Source of the DNA: Acinetobacter lwoffii
GTDB taxonomy: Bacteria > Pseudomonadota > Gammaproteobacteria > Pseudomonadales > Moraxellaceae
DNA length: 64,000 bases
Assembly (NCBI RefSeq): GCF_024129735.1
Contig: NZ_JAMXXK010000003.1
Span: 1-64,000 of the forward strand
Direction of reading: 5' to 3'
Below the pieces are notes generated by a model, which saw nothing but the letters and a program-made list of their open reading frames with translations, searched no databases and was not told the origin of the DNA. The position numbers and the translations under genes were made by a program. Below, piece by piece: positions 47,002 to 56,800 of this stretch; within the stretch, counting starts at the first letter, position 1; each line of letters starts with the position of its first letter.

Positions 47002-48237
47002 CTATTTTAATTTGGTCAGCTTTTCAACTTCTTTCATGGTCTCTTTCACTGATTGCTTAATCGGCTCATAGTCAAGGAACCAGAACAGATTCACGTGTTG
47101 ATTCTTATGCTGTTGTGCCAGTAGATCAATCACACTGCGCTCCCCTCGGCCGACCAGATGTCTGCGATAGAAATAATACACCAGCAATACCGTGCTAATG
47201 AACATGATCATTAACATACTCCAGAACCCGACAGGAGATTTCGCCCCCGGAATAAATTCAAAGTTCATCCCGTAAATCCCGGTCAATAAAGTCAGCGGTG
47301 CAAAAATAGCGGTAATTATCGCCAAGATACGCATATTTTCATTGGTCTGATTGGCAATGGCTGAAAAATGCAGGTCGATGGCCGCCTGAATCGAGGCACG
47401 CAAACGAACAGTGTGTTTTTGGATGCGCTCTACATGGCTGACCAGGTCATTCATTCGGACCAGCATAATATCCTGCCGTTCTGACTTCTTCTTGCCTTTC
47501 AAGTGCGGATAATTATCGATAATTTCATCTCGCAGTTCTTGCAAGGTATCAATTTGCTCTTCACAGAGATTTTCCACTTGTTGAAAAGACATGCTTTCTT
47601 GCAATAACTGGTTCCATTTGGTAAAGCGGCGATGCCCCTGTAATAACTCCTGTTGCCAGAATTCAACCCGTCGGGTTAAAGGCACACGTAAATCCAAATA
47701 ACCATCCACCATGCTATTCAGTAAACGTAACGATAAATCCAGCGGGGTCATCGGGAGTTTTCGTGACTTATTTTGTTCCTGAGCGGAACGGATCACATGG
47801 GTTTCAATACGGGAAATATAATTTTTTATTGCTTTATTTCCTTGCTCACGTACTGTAATCAGCACTTGAGGAGTCATGATAAAACTAATCGGAGTAGTCG
47901 CCAGACCAAATACTTTTTCATGCTGTTCCAGCGCCTGCTCACCGCTCTCGATGTCATCATCCGGGGTAATCAGCTTGCGAAAAATAAGCAACTCATAGTC
48001 ATCCATGCTATCAAATACACAAGGATGTTCTAAATTAAGAATATCGTTTACATGCAATTCGTTTAGGTATAAATGGGTCTGCTGTTCTATTTCTTTTTGC
48101 CAAGTCTCAGCCCGATTAACCACATCTGCCCGGGTATAGTCGATCCAGATAAATTCAGGTTCAGCTTGAGCAATAGGCTCTTTTTGTACAAAAATATGAT
48201 GTTCGGTCGGATGTTGGTAAAAATAATAAACCTGCAT
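47002..48237 (-). CDS. CorA-family divalent cation transporter
   Basis: A 411-residue member of the CorA (CorA/Alr1/Mrs2/ZntB) superfamily of Mg2+ (or Co2+, Ni2+, Zn2+) channels. The GMN signature is in TGIYGMNFEFIPG, between two C-terminal helices (LAIITAIFAPLTLLTG and FWSMLMIMFISTVLLVYYFY). The long N-terminal part is a cytoplasmic funnel of beta strands and long helices. After helix 2 there are about 55 further residues (RRHLVGRGERSVIDLLAQQ onward), whereas classical CorA ends soon after it. Convergent with the DUF465 gene. Confidence 0.85.
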   Translation of the reverse strand: MQVYYFYQHPTEHHIFVQKEPIAQAEPEFIWIDYTRADVVNRAETWQKEIEQQTHLYLNELHVNDILNLEHPCVFDSMDDYELLIFRKLITPDDDIESGEQALEQHEKVFGLATTPISFIMTPQVLITVREQGNKAIKNYISRIETHVIRSAQEQNKSRKLPMTPLDLSLRLLNSMVDGYLDLRVPLTRRVEFWQQELLQGHRRFTKWNQLLQESMSFQQVENLCEEQIDTLQELRDEIIDNYPHLKGKKKSERQDIMLVRMNDLVSHVERIQKHTVRLRASIQAAIDLHFSAIANQTNENMRILAIITAIFAPLTLLTGIYGMNFEFIPGAKSPVGFWSMLMIMFISTVLLVYYFYRRHLVGRGERSVIDLLAQQHKNQHVNLFWFLDYEPIKQSVKETMKEVEKLTKLK

Positions 48238-48300
48238 TAAGACAATTCTCTATTCACAATTCTGCTTTTTGTTGTTGCAGGATAGAGCTAGGCCTCCCCC

Positions 48301-48336
48301 ATCTATCCGTCTATCCATCTATCCATCTATCCGTCT
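48301..48336. repeat. 8-bp tandem repeat
   Basis: ATCTATCC GTCTATCC ATCTATCC ATCTATCC GTCT: four and a half units of 8 bases with A/G variation at the first position. It lies between the corA-like gene start and the pnp terminator. Confidence 0.8.
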
Positions 48337-48413
48337 TAAAATTATGAGCCGAGCCGCAGACTTAAGCAATCCAATCAGTCTTTATTTGCGTAGCAGAATC
48401 TTATTGAAGGCAT

Positions 48414-48467
48414 AAAAAAGCCCTGAGCCAGCCAAAGTAAACATTTTGACCAAGCTCAGGGCTTTTT
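48414..48467 (-). terminator. pnp terminator
   Basis: AAAAAGCCCTGAGC and GCTCAGGGCTTTTTT with a 25-base loop. On the minus strand it lies 44 bases after the pnp stop; the plus strand is A/T-flanked too. Confidence 0.85.
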
Positions 48468-48510
48468 TATTGTTATTCACATGAGTTTTCCCATGTGAAT
48501 ATTTTAACGA

Positions 48511-50604
48511 TTAAACTTGTTCGATGTCTTTCATCGTCAATTTGATACGGCCACGGTTATCAACATCCGCAACCTGTACTTTCACTTCCTGACCTTCTTT
48601 CAATACATCCGCCACGTTCGCAATGCGTTCGTTTGAGATTTGAGAGATGTGAAGCAAACCATCAGTACCTGGCAGGATATTCACGAACGCACCGAATTCA
48701 ACGATACGGATCACTTTACCTACGTAGATTGTACCTGGTTCGATTTCAGCCGTAAGTGCCTGAATCTTGGCAACTGCAGCTTGCGCAGCCGCTTTAGTTT
48801 CACCAAATACGCGAACTGTACCGTTATCTTCGATATCGATCGCCGCTTTAGTTTCTTCAGTAATCGCACGAATGGTCGCGCCACCTTTACCGATCACATC
48901 ACGGATTTTATCCGGGTTGATATTGATCACCTGGAATGTCGGTGCGTGCATCGAAATTTCAGGACGCGCACGTGAAATCACTTGGTTCATCTCATTCAAG
49001 ATGTGCATACGACCCGCATAAGCCTGGTTCAATGCAGATTCCATGATCTCTTCAGTGATACCTTCGATCTTGATGTCCATTTGTAGCGCAGTAATACCGT
49101 TTGCAGAACCAGCTACTTTAAAGTCCATGTCGCCCAAGTGATCTTCATCACCCAAGATGTCAGAAAGAACTGCAAAACGCTCGCCTTCTTTCACTAGACC
49201 CATCGCAATACCTGCAACTGGTGCTTTAAGTGGAACACCAGCATCCATAAGAGAAAGTGATGCACCACATACAGACGCCATTGAAGACGAACCGTTTGAT
49301 TCAGTGATGTCAGAAACGATACGGATCACGTACGGGAAGCGATCAGCCGCAGGAAGAACTGCTTGAACACCACGACGTGCCAAACGACCGTGACCAATCT
49401 CACGACGCTTAGGACCAGATTCACGACCTGTTTCACCTACAGAGTATGCAGGGAAGTTGTAGTGCAACATGAAGTTGTCAGTTTTTGTACCTGCAAGGGT
49501 ATCAACCATCAACGCATCACGTGTATTACCCAAAGTCGTTGTGACCAAGGCCTGAGTTTCACCACGTGTGAACAATGCTGAACCGTGTGCACGATCCAAT
49601 ACGCCTACTTGTACGTCGATTGCACGAACAGTTTTGGTATCACGACCATCGATACGTGGCTTACCAGACAGGATGTTGTCACGAACGGTACGGTATTTAA
49701 GGTCTTCGAACAGCTCATTTACTTCTTCTGCAATGCCAGTTTCGTCATTTTCAGGAACGAACTGTGCAACTGCTTCTGCATAAAGCGCGTCAAGTGCCGC
49801 ATAACGGTCTTGCTTAACTGCAATCGTGTAAGCTTCAGAGATTTTCGCTTCGAATGCTTCTTTCAATTTACCAAGAAGTTCTTCATTTTTAACTGGAGCA
49901 ACCCAAGTTGACTCAACCGCGCCTGCAGCTGCAGCAAATTCTTTGATCGCCTGGATCGCAATTTGCATTTCGTCATGACCGAACAATACAGCGCCCAGCA
50001 TTTGGTCTTCTGAAAGTTCTTTCGCTTCAGATTCAACCATCAATACTGCAGTTTCAGTACCCGCAACAACAAGATCAAGATCAGACTCTTTAAGTTGTTC
50101 AAGGTTTGGGTTCAGGATGTATTCACCGTTGATTAAACCAACGCGCGCGCCACCAATCGGACCACGGAAAGGCGTACCAGCGATAGACAATGCAGCTGAA
50201 GTACCCAACATTGCAGCAATGTCAGCATCCATGGTTTTATCAGAAGAAATCACAGTTGCAGTCACTTGAATTTCGTTGAAGTAACCTTCTGGGAACAACG
50301 GACGAATTGGACGGTCAATCAGACGTGAAATCAAAGTTTCAGCTTCAGACTGACGGCCTTCACGCTTGCCATAACCACCCGGGATACGACCAGCAGCATA
50401 TTGCTTTTCTTGATAGTTTACAGTCAATGGGAAGAAATCTTGACCTGCTTTTGCTTTAGGCTGTGCCACAACAGCAACAAGTACTTGTACGCCGCCCATG
50501 GTGATCACAACAGTGTTTGCCTGACGGGCAACACGACCTGTTTCCAGAATAACGTTGTGCTGACCGAATTGGAATTCTTTACGAATAATATTAAACATTG
50601 ACAT
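48511..50604 (-). CDS. pnp: Polynucleotide phosphorylase
   Basis: The 3'-5' phosphorolytic exoribonuclease of the degradosome. It has two RNase PH domains (the first from [17 protein letters not shown]; the second with [20 protein letters not shown], catalytic-site segment [19 protein letters not shown]), a KH domain ([20 protein letters not shown], about 565-590) and an S1 domain ([23 protein letters not shown], in parts, about 625-690). Length 697 is near E. coli (711). The start at 50604 or at the second ATG (50598) is possible; AGGAA is 11 bases upstream. Cotranscription with rpsO is the conserved arrangement. Confidence 0.97.
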   Translation of the reverse strand: MSMFNIIRKEFQFGQHNVILETGRVARQANTVVITMGGVQVLVAVVAQPKAKAGQDFFPLTVNYQEKQYAAGRIPGGYGKREGRQSEAETLISRLIDRPIRPLFPEGYFNEIQVTATVISSDKTMDADIAAMLGTSAALSIAGTPFRGPIGGARVGLINGEYILNPNLEQLKESDLDLVVAGTETAVLMVESEAKELSEDQMLGAVLFGHDEMQIAIQAIKEFAAAAGAVESTWVAPVKNEELLGKLKEAFEAKISEAYTIAVKQDRYAALDALYAEAVAQFVPENDETGIAEEVNELFEDLKYRTVRDNILSGKPRIDGRDTKTVRAIDVQVGVLDRAHGSALFTRGETQALVTTTLGNTRDALMVDTLAGTKTDNFMLHYNFPAYSVGETGRESGPKRREIGHGRLARRGVQAVLPAADRFPYVIRIVSDITESNGSSSMASVCGASLSLMDAGVPLKAPVAGIAMGLVKEGERFAVLSDILGDEDHLGDMDFKVAGSANGITALQMDIKIEGITEEIMESALNQAYAGRMHILNEMNQVISRARPEISMHAPTFQVININPDKIRDVIGKGGATIRAITEETKAAIDIEDNGTVRVFGETKAAAQAAVAKIQALTAEIEPGTIYVGKVIRIVEFGAFVNILPGTDGLLHISQISNERIANVADVLKEGQEVKVQVADVDNRGRIKLTMKDIEQV

Positions 50605-50743
50605 GTTTTATTTTTTCCTAGTTCTTGTGAACAATTATTCTAGTGGAGACCCCTAAGGTTTGGCATTCATGACCATATGGACGAGTAAATGACAAAGCTT
50701 AGAAGCCGACCTCACCAGATTAAATACTATTTTTAAACACAAA

Positions 50744-50793
50744 GAAGGAGCGAAACATTCGCCCCTTCCACTGGCTCAGCGCAAAGCTAAGCC
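50744..50793 (-). promoter_or_regulatory. rpsO-pnp intergenic hairpins
   Basis: Two stem-loops in the transcript: GAAGGAGCGAA-aca-TTCGCCCCTTC (50744-50768) and GGCTCAGC-gcaaa-GCTAAGCC (50773-50793, one mismatch). In E. coli this region holds the rpsO terminator and an RNase III site used in pnp autoregulation. The same role here is inference. Confidence 0.5.
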
Positions 50794-50858
50794 GACTTTA
50801 GTTTTCAGTAATACAGCACAAAGCATGCAATACACCCGAAAATAAAGTTTAAATCGAA

Positions 50859-51128
50859 TTAACGACGTAAACCTAAAGCACCGATCAATGCTACATAACG
50901 ACCGTGGTCTTTACCGTTAAGGTAGTCAAGTAGCTTACGACGTTGGTTAACCATACGGATTAGACCGCGACGGCTATGGTGGTCGTGTTTATGCTCTTTA
51001 AAGTGACCTTGTAAATCATTGATTTGAGCAGTTAAAAGAGCTACTTGAACTTCTGGTGAACCAGTGTCGTTTTCAGCGCGAGCGAATTTAGCCATGATCT
51101 CTGCGCGATCTGCGTTAGTTAAAGCCAT
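50859..51128 (-). CDS. rpsO: 30S ribosomal protein S15
   Basis: An 89-residue primary 16S rRNA-binding protein. Typical segments: [34 protein letters not shown] [14 protein letters not shown], and [11 protein letters not shown]. Start at 51128, where GGAG lies 7 bases upstream; the longer frame adds 19 residues outside the conserved protein. Located upstream of pnp, as is usual. Confidence 0.98.
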   Translation of the reverse strand: MALTNADRAEIMAKFARAENDTGSPEVQVALLTAQINDLQGHFKEHKHDHHSRRGLIRMVNQRRKLLDYLNGKDHGRYVALIGALGLRR

Positions 51129-51222
51129 TCGATTTCTCCGAGATGCTTGTATATTTTGATAAAAATCAAAGTGATGAGAATTCAAAACCTTGACTGCCGT
51201 GCATCACTACAGCAAGTTGCAT

Positions 51223-51251
51223 ATTTTAAGGGAAAACGCATCAAATTGCAA
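51223..51251 (-). promoter_or_regulatory. rpsO promoter
   Basis: On the minus strand: TTGCAA (51246-51251), a 17-base spacer and TAAAAT (51223-51228), 95 bases before the rpsO start. Good sigma-70 match. Confidence 0.75.
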
Positions 51252-51451
51252 AAATAGATCCAGATTTTTGCATGGTTTTGGTTGCTCATTGATGCAGTTC
51301 AGATCCGATGACTCTTGTTCCTTAAAGATTCAGGTTTTGCATTATTTTAATGAAATAAATCCAGAATAAATTAAATATAGAAACTCCTTTGAAAAGCCCG
51401 CAAACCCTTTAGCTCGCTTGAATCTTCAGCTACTCCCCATAGAAAATGGAT

Positions 51452-51545
51452 AAAAAAAAGCCCGAGTAAACTCGGGCTTTTTGGCGCTGTAGTTCTTTCT
51501 CTTATCATTATTATTTATTGTATTATTATGGCGTTTTACGCTTAT
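51452..51545 (-). ncRNA. Putative small RNA A with terminator
   Basis: On the minus strand, an A/T-rich segment with ATTATT-type repeats is followed by GGCGCTGTAG-like sequence (complement) and a strong intrinsic terminator: GCCCGAG/CTCGGGC with eight Ts on the minus strand and five on the plus strand. There is no good coding frame that ends before the hairpin. The same order of elements recurs in unit B. The 5' end and promoter could not be fixed; the right boundary is approximate. Confidence 0.45.
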
Positions 51546-51804
51546 TATTATTTTCAAACATCCTGTTGAAAAATCATCTTCCTTGTGTGGTAGATTTTGC
51601 CATATTCCCACCAGACAACTAGAGGTATTTGCCTCATTTTGCTGTAAGCCATTTCGTACATCACAGGGTGAAAATTTGCATAATGTTACATAGCTCTCGT
51701 TTTATTTAACGCTATTTACTTAAGTTTACTGGCTAGGGCTGAAAATTTTTGCTAAGAAATTAGGATAAAAATCCAGCAAGCTTCCTATAAAAAAATCAGG
51801 ATAT

Positions 51805-51945
51805 AAAAAAGCCTTGTAGTCTCTCCCAAAACTACAAGGCTTAGCGGCTGTAAGTTTCCTCTTTCACTTACTTCACTGTAAGTTCGCTGTCTACCGACAT
51901 TATTATTATCATTATGCGATTATGCTCAACTTTCCGTGTTGAGTT
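51805..51945 (-). ncRNA. Putative small RNA B with terminator
   Basis: A second unit of similar design: ATTATTATTATCATTATGCG (51899-51918), then AGCGGCTGTAAGTTTCCTC (51843-51861), then a 10-bp stem GCCTTGTAGT/ACTACAAGGC (51811-51840). On the minus strand six Ts follow the stem; on the plus strand only two, so transcription is by inference leftward. It may be an independent RNA or the 3' part of the recD transcript. The boundaries are approximate. Confidence 0.45.
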
Positions 51946-51967
51946 ATTTTGTAGAACCAATCTTCTC

Positions 51968-51987
51968 AAAAACCGAGCAAAAGCTCT
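51968..51987 (-). terminator. recD terminator-like hairpin
   Basis: On the minus strand GAGC-tttt-GCTC followed by GGTTTTTG, 36 bases after the recD stop. The stem is short (4 bp) but its position fits. Confidence 0.45.
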
Positions 51988-52022
51988 ATGCGTCAATTTC
52001 CTGAATCCTTGTAAGCTTTTAC

Positions 52023-53828
52023 CTACAAGATTTGATTATTTTTGCCAATTAAATTACTAGATTGTTCAATGATTTTTTGGCTCAAACCACTTTTCCGGGT
52101 AGTTTTAACACAAAGTGCTTGTGTAAAAGCATCATAATCTACCAATAAACTGACCACTTTTTTGGCTCGAGTAATTGCAGTATAAATCAACTCTTTGCTC
52201 AATAAATTTTTTGCATATTGATCCAGCACCACTGCCGTATGGGAAAATTCTGAACCTTGAGATTTATGAATGGTCAGCGCAAAAGCGGTTTCAATACTTT
52301 TAGGTAAACGGGTGGCTAATACCCATTTTTCCAGACTCGGGAAATACACTTCAAACTGACGTTGACCAGATTGCTCACGTAAAAAACAGATACCAATATC
52401 ACCATTGGACAGGCCCAACTGATAGTCGTTATAGCTCATCATGACGGGTCGTCCGACATACCAGTCGCCCTGTTTCAACTGACCTTGGGCTGCTAAAAAA
52501 CGTTGTTCAATCTGTAGATTGATCTTGAGCAGCCCCAGATCACCAGAACGGATTGCCGTTAAAATACGGTAATCATCAAAAGTTTTGACCACCTGTTGCA
52601 CATAGTGTTCAAAATCAGCTGAGTTTCGTTCTGTTTTTATGGCCTGTACATAAGCCTGATAACCATACATCAGCTGGTCATAATACTGATTCAAATTATG
52701 CGCGGTCTGTTCGGCACCAGCGAGCAGGTATTGTAACTGCAACTGGTCGATCTTCACCTGATCCAAATCGATCGCCTGTAACTCACTGGCTGCCACAATC
52801 TGCTGCTCAAATTTCTGCAAGACGTGAGAAGGCTGATGATTCTGCTGGATAAACTCCGCCATTGCGCCAATCCTGGCTCCAGGCGCAAAACGCCGCGTGG
52901 TGATTAAATTGACCCGGTTATCTTCCAGAGTCGCTACTTGCTGTAAATCTGCCAATACCGTTCCCACATCCACAGAGGCCAGCTGATCTGCATCACCGAG
53001 TAAAATCAGCCGTGCATGAGATGGTACGGCGGCCAGTAACATCTGTGACAGGTTTAAATCCAGCATCGAGGCTTCGTCGACCACGATCACATCATAAGGC
53101 AGAGGCTGCTTGGCATGAAAGCGTGGCTGTCCGCGAGTGCCCAGACCCAATAAGCGATGCAGGGTGACCGGTTGTAACTGTTTTAATTGTTCTAGCTCAA
53201 ACTCTTGTAACGCTTCACTGTGCAAGGCTTTTTGCAGTGCTTCTTTCATGCGCTGTGCGGCCTTTCCGGTAGGTGCTGCCATGGCAATCCGGATATTTGG
53301 CAAGGCTTCATGCAGGACCGCAATCATATGCGCCAAGGTATAGGTTTTACCGGTACCCGGACCGCCGCTAATAATATTCAGCGCCTGCCGCGCAACCATT
53401 TCCAGTGCCAATTTTTGCTGTGGATCTGACAATAAATTGCGATCACGTTCGGATAAATCAATAGCGGCAACCGGTTGGGCTTTAATCCGAGCAATATGTG
53501 AGGCTACTGCCTGTTCCAGTTGCCAATAGCGGTACAGATATAAATGCTGATCTACAAAAATAAATGGTGCAATTCCTGCACCCTGCTGACGGCGGTCTAG
53601 AACCAGATTATGCAATAAGGCAACCTGCTGAGGATCAACTTCGATACAGCTATCTCCCGCCTGCATCGCCTCAAGCAATTGCTCGATCAAGATTTTTGCT
53701 GCCGGATCAAATGTAGCCGTACTAAACGGCGGCTGACACAGATAGTCAATCCAGGCCATTAAATTGGAGTCTTGCTGCGACACGTGATTCTGCTCATTTT
53801 CCACACAGTTATCCTCAAAGTTATCCAC
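52023..53828 (-). CDS. recD: Exodeoxyribonuclease V alpha subunit RecD
   Basis: The 5'-3' helicase subunit of RecBCD. Walker A is IISGGPGTGKTYTLAHMIAV (about residue 155), Walker B VIVVDEASMLDL, later motifs SYNDYQLGLSNGDIG and LTIHKSQGSEFSHTAV (motif VI-like). Length 601 is near E. coli RecD (608). The longest frame starts at a GTG (53828), whose first codons overlap three DnaA-box-like 9-mers; no good ribosome binding site is seen, and an internal ATG at 53759 (MAWIDYLCQ) is an alternative. It follows recB with a 47-base gap. Confidence 0.95.
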   Translation of the reverse strand: MDNFEDNCVENEQNHVSQQDSNLMAWIDYLCQPPFSTATFDPAAKILIEQLLEAMQAGDSCIEVDPQQVALLHNLVLDRRQQGAGIAPFIFVDQHLYLYRYWQLEQAVASHIARIKAQPVAAIDLSERDRNLLSDPQQKLALEMVARQALNIISGGPGTGKTYTLAHMIAVLHEALPNIRIAMAAPTGKAAQRMKEALQKALHSEALQEFELEQLKQLQPVTLHRLLGLGTRGQPRFHAKQPLPYDVIVVDEASMLDLNLSQMLLAAVPSHARLILLGDADQLASVDVGTVLADLQQVATLEDNRVNLITTRRFAPGARIGAMAEFIQQNHQPSHVLQKFEQQIVAASELQAIDLDQVKIDQLQLQYLLAGAEQTAHNLNQYYDQLMYGYQAYVQAIKTERNSADFEHYVQQVVKTFDDYRILTAIRSGDLGLLKINLQIEQRFLAAQGQLKQGDWYVGRPVMMSYNDYQLGLSNGDIGICFLREQSGQRQFEVYFPSLEKWVLATRLPKSIETAFALTIHKSQGSEFSHTAVVLDQYAKNLLSKELIYTAITRAKKVVSLLVDYDAFTQALCVKTTRKSGLSQKIIEQSSNLIGKNNQIL

Positions 53829-53829
53829 A
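53797..53829. promoter_or_regulatory. Three evenly spaced DnaA-box-like 9-mers
   Basis: TTTTCCACA (53797-53805), TTATCCTCA (53809-53817) and TTATCCACA (53821-53829), all on the plus strand and starting every 12 bases. The last is the perfect DnaA consensus; the others differ by one base. They overlap the first codons of recD and could be chance, since coding is superimposed. Confidence 0.5.
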
Positions 53830-53875
53830 GGATAATTTTCTGTTTAATCTCTATATATTTTATAAAACTGCAAAA

Positions 53876-56800
53876 TCATGCTGATTTTTTCTGCTCAAAA
53901 TAGCCCAGTATTTGATCCAGTTTTTCTATGAATTCCAGGCTCGGTTGCCAATGATAAGCCCCTTGCTGGACCTGTCCATTCATCCCGCGCAAATACAAAT
54001 AGGTTGCGCCGCCCAGATGCTGTGTGATCGAATAACCCTGCATATTGGCACTCAGATAACGATGCAGCGCCACCAGATACAAAGCGGCCTGCAACCAGTA
54101 ACTGGACTGGCTCATATTCTGCTGAATCGCCTCAGCACTATAGTGCTGCTGATCAGGGCCGAGGAAGTTACTTTTATAATCGGCAATATGGTAGCGCTGG
54201 CCATCGAAATACACCAGATCGATGGAACCGGTCAGATATCGCGCCGATTTGGCCTCATTAAAATCGCTCATGACTATGTCATGTCCGAGAAAAAGCTGAT
54301 GGATTTGCCGAATCTGCAAAGGGGCATCGGTCAAGGACAGATAAAAAGGAAATTCTGACAGATACTGTTTAGCCTCCAGCTGCGCCAAAGCAAAATCTAC
54401 CTGAATCGGAGTGGCCAGAATGTCATGTACCCAGTCATGCATCAGGTTCAGCAAAATATCTTCTGTAATCTCGTCCAACAAGCCATCAAAAGCAGTCTGG
54501 AAAATACTGTCCACATTCAGCGATTCAGTGCTTGCAGAGCGTGTGAGCTGGGCCACTTCCTGTTCAAAAAACTGGATAAAGGAGTCATCCTCCAGCCCAT
54601 CGAAATACACCTGAAACTGACCTAAAAATTCTAGCAGACCCGAACGATCGAGCTGTTGTGCCGAGTGAAACAGCTGCTGCCATTGCTGGCGATAAGCTTT
54701 GCTTTGGTCATGCAGGCGAATTCCGGTCAATAACTTATAGTTCAGGCTGGACAATACGCGCTGCATACTATGACGCAATTCCTCGGCTTTGAAATCTGCC
54801 TGAGCTGTGGCCTGAAACAGGGTTCGCAGATTCACCACAGCGGCCTGATAATGCAGGGAAAAGGCCTGTTCCAGTACACTACGTATATGAAAAGCCTGTT
54901 CAAATTTTTCTTTCAGTTCCTGCCAGATTTGCGGTGCGGTATTTTTAAAACGGCGCCGGATTTCCAAATTCCAGTAACTGCTGTCCTGAAAATCGATATG
55001 TTCAAAAATGCTGTGCAAGAAAGTTCCGGCCACTGTACCTTTAGGAAAATTCAGCCTAATCCAGTCTAAGGGCACGGCTGCTGGCTGTTCTTCCAGACCG
55101 GTAAAATGAATTTCATCGGCAGCACTGTCGGGCTGTTCATAAGCCGTGACCAGATCGTCCTGCAAGATATGTCCATGTAGCTGATGCTGTGACAAAGCCG
55201 TAAAACTGGTTTTGGTTCGCGGATAAAACTGCCGCTCTGGCAAAGGTTGCGCCCGCATGTCGACCTGATGATGGTTCGACTGCTCGACCAGGCGCGGTGG
55301 CTCCTGAGACAGAGGCGGCTCGACCAGACTTAAAGCATGTTGAAACAGTTGATCTCCCTGACCACGCCAGAAGGCCAGCCCCGAATCGGACTGTGCGTTT
55401 TGATCCTGCAGCATGGCATATACTCGGTGACTGGCACGGGTCAGCGCCACATACCAGAGCCGGTGGTTTTCGGCAGCATTACGCGCTGCATTTTGCAGAA
55501 TCGCCTGCTCATGCAAATTCTTGTGATTGACTGCAATCACCCGGGATTGTTCCAGGATGTTGTCCTGTTCAGGCGCAGACAGGGAAAAATTCAGATTGCC
55601 TTTATTCACATCAAAAGCAGCATCTACTCCCAATAAAAACACCACTTTAAATTCCAGCCCTTTGGAGGCATGAATGGTCATCAGCTGCACCCCATGATCC
55701 CCAGACAGCTTGCGTTCTTTTTCGCTGTCCTTGCCTGAAGGTGACTGAAGCTGGCGCAAATACCAGTGATAGAGTTTTTGCGCCCCCTGATAATATTCAC
55801 TCTGCTGGCTCAGCATCTCGGTCAGATGGCGCAAATTGACCACCACCCGCTCATTGTCCAGACTTTGACTGGCCACCAGATTGGTCCAGACCTGAAACAG
55901 GTTCAGTGCATAATTCCAGGCGGTCAAAAAGCCTTTCTCAAACCACATTTCCCGAATTATATCCAGATCGGCAATATAGCGACTGAGGCCTTCACTCTGG
56001 CTTTGCAAATCAATCAGTTTTTTCAGATTGAAGCCCAGCAGACGGGTTAGTAAAGCCCGCTTGACCTTGGCCTCATTGAAAGGATCCATAATCGCCGTCA
56101 ATACTGCCGCGACATCCTGAGCAATTGGACTGGCAAACACGCTCTGTTTGGATTCCTTATAGCAGGGAATGCCCATACGCTGCAGACGCTGCTTCACCTG
56201 TTCCAGAGCAAAATGTCCAAATCCCAGTACGGCGATATCATCTGCGCTCAGGCTTTGCTGATGCTCTTGCTGCTGAAAGTACAGTTGCTGCTGGGCAGAC
56301 TGATTCAGCAATGCACGGATTTTCCAGGCCACCTGGTCTGCCTCCAGGTCCGATTCACCTAGCTGAATCCATCGTAAAGGCTGCGGGTTGATCCTGCCCA
56401 TATCGACCAGATCTGGATGCGGGCGACTACCGGCCTGAATCAAGGTGTACTGCACCTGTTCGCCAAAATCCATTTGCCGCTGGAACAGCGCATCAACCAC
56501 TTCTACGAGTGGTTTGACTGACCGATGGTTCTGCATCAGGGTATATTCGCGGCCCTGTTTATGCAGCACATCGGCATGTGCCTTGTTATAGGTGAGCATA
56601 TCGCCGCCACGGAAACCGTAAATTGCCTGTTTCGGATCACCGACCATAATCATGCAGCCGGACTGCACCCGGTTGGCATCACGCCAGATCTTGGCCAGCA
56701 AATCATCCTGATCCTGATTGGTGTCCTGAAATTCATCGACCAGAATCAGCGGATAACGTGCCTGTACAAACTGGGCAAAACGCTGTCCCTGCTGGCCTTG

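Larger units (their letters stand above)
51129..52022. other. Long spacer between rpsO and recD
   Basis: 894 bases without a protein gene. It holds the rpsO promoter, the two small-RNA-like units A and B, and a recD terminator-like hairpin. A 61-codon frame at 51426-51611 runs through the unit A terminator and is rejected. Confidence 0.7.

Noticed and set aside
51426..51611. 61-codon frame on the minus strand upstream of rpsO
   Set aside because: It runs through the terminator hairpin of small-RNA unit A, so it is unlikely to be translated.
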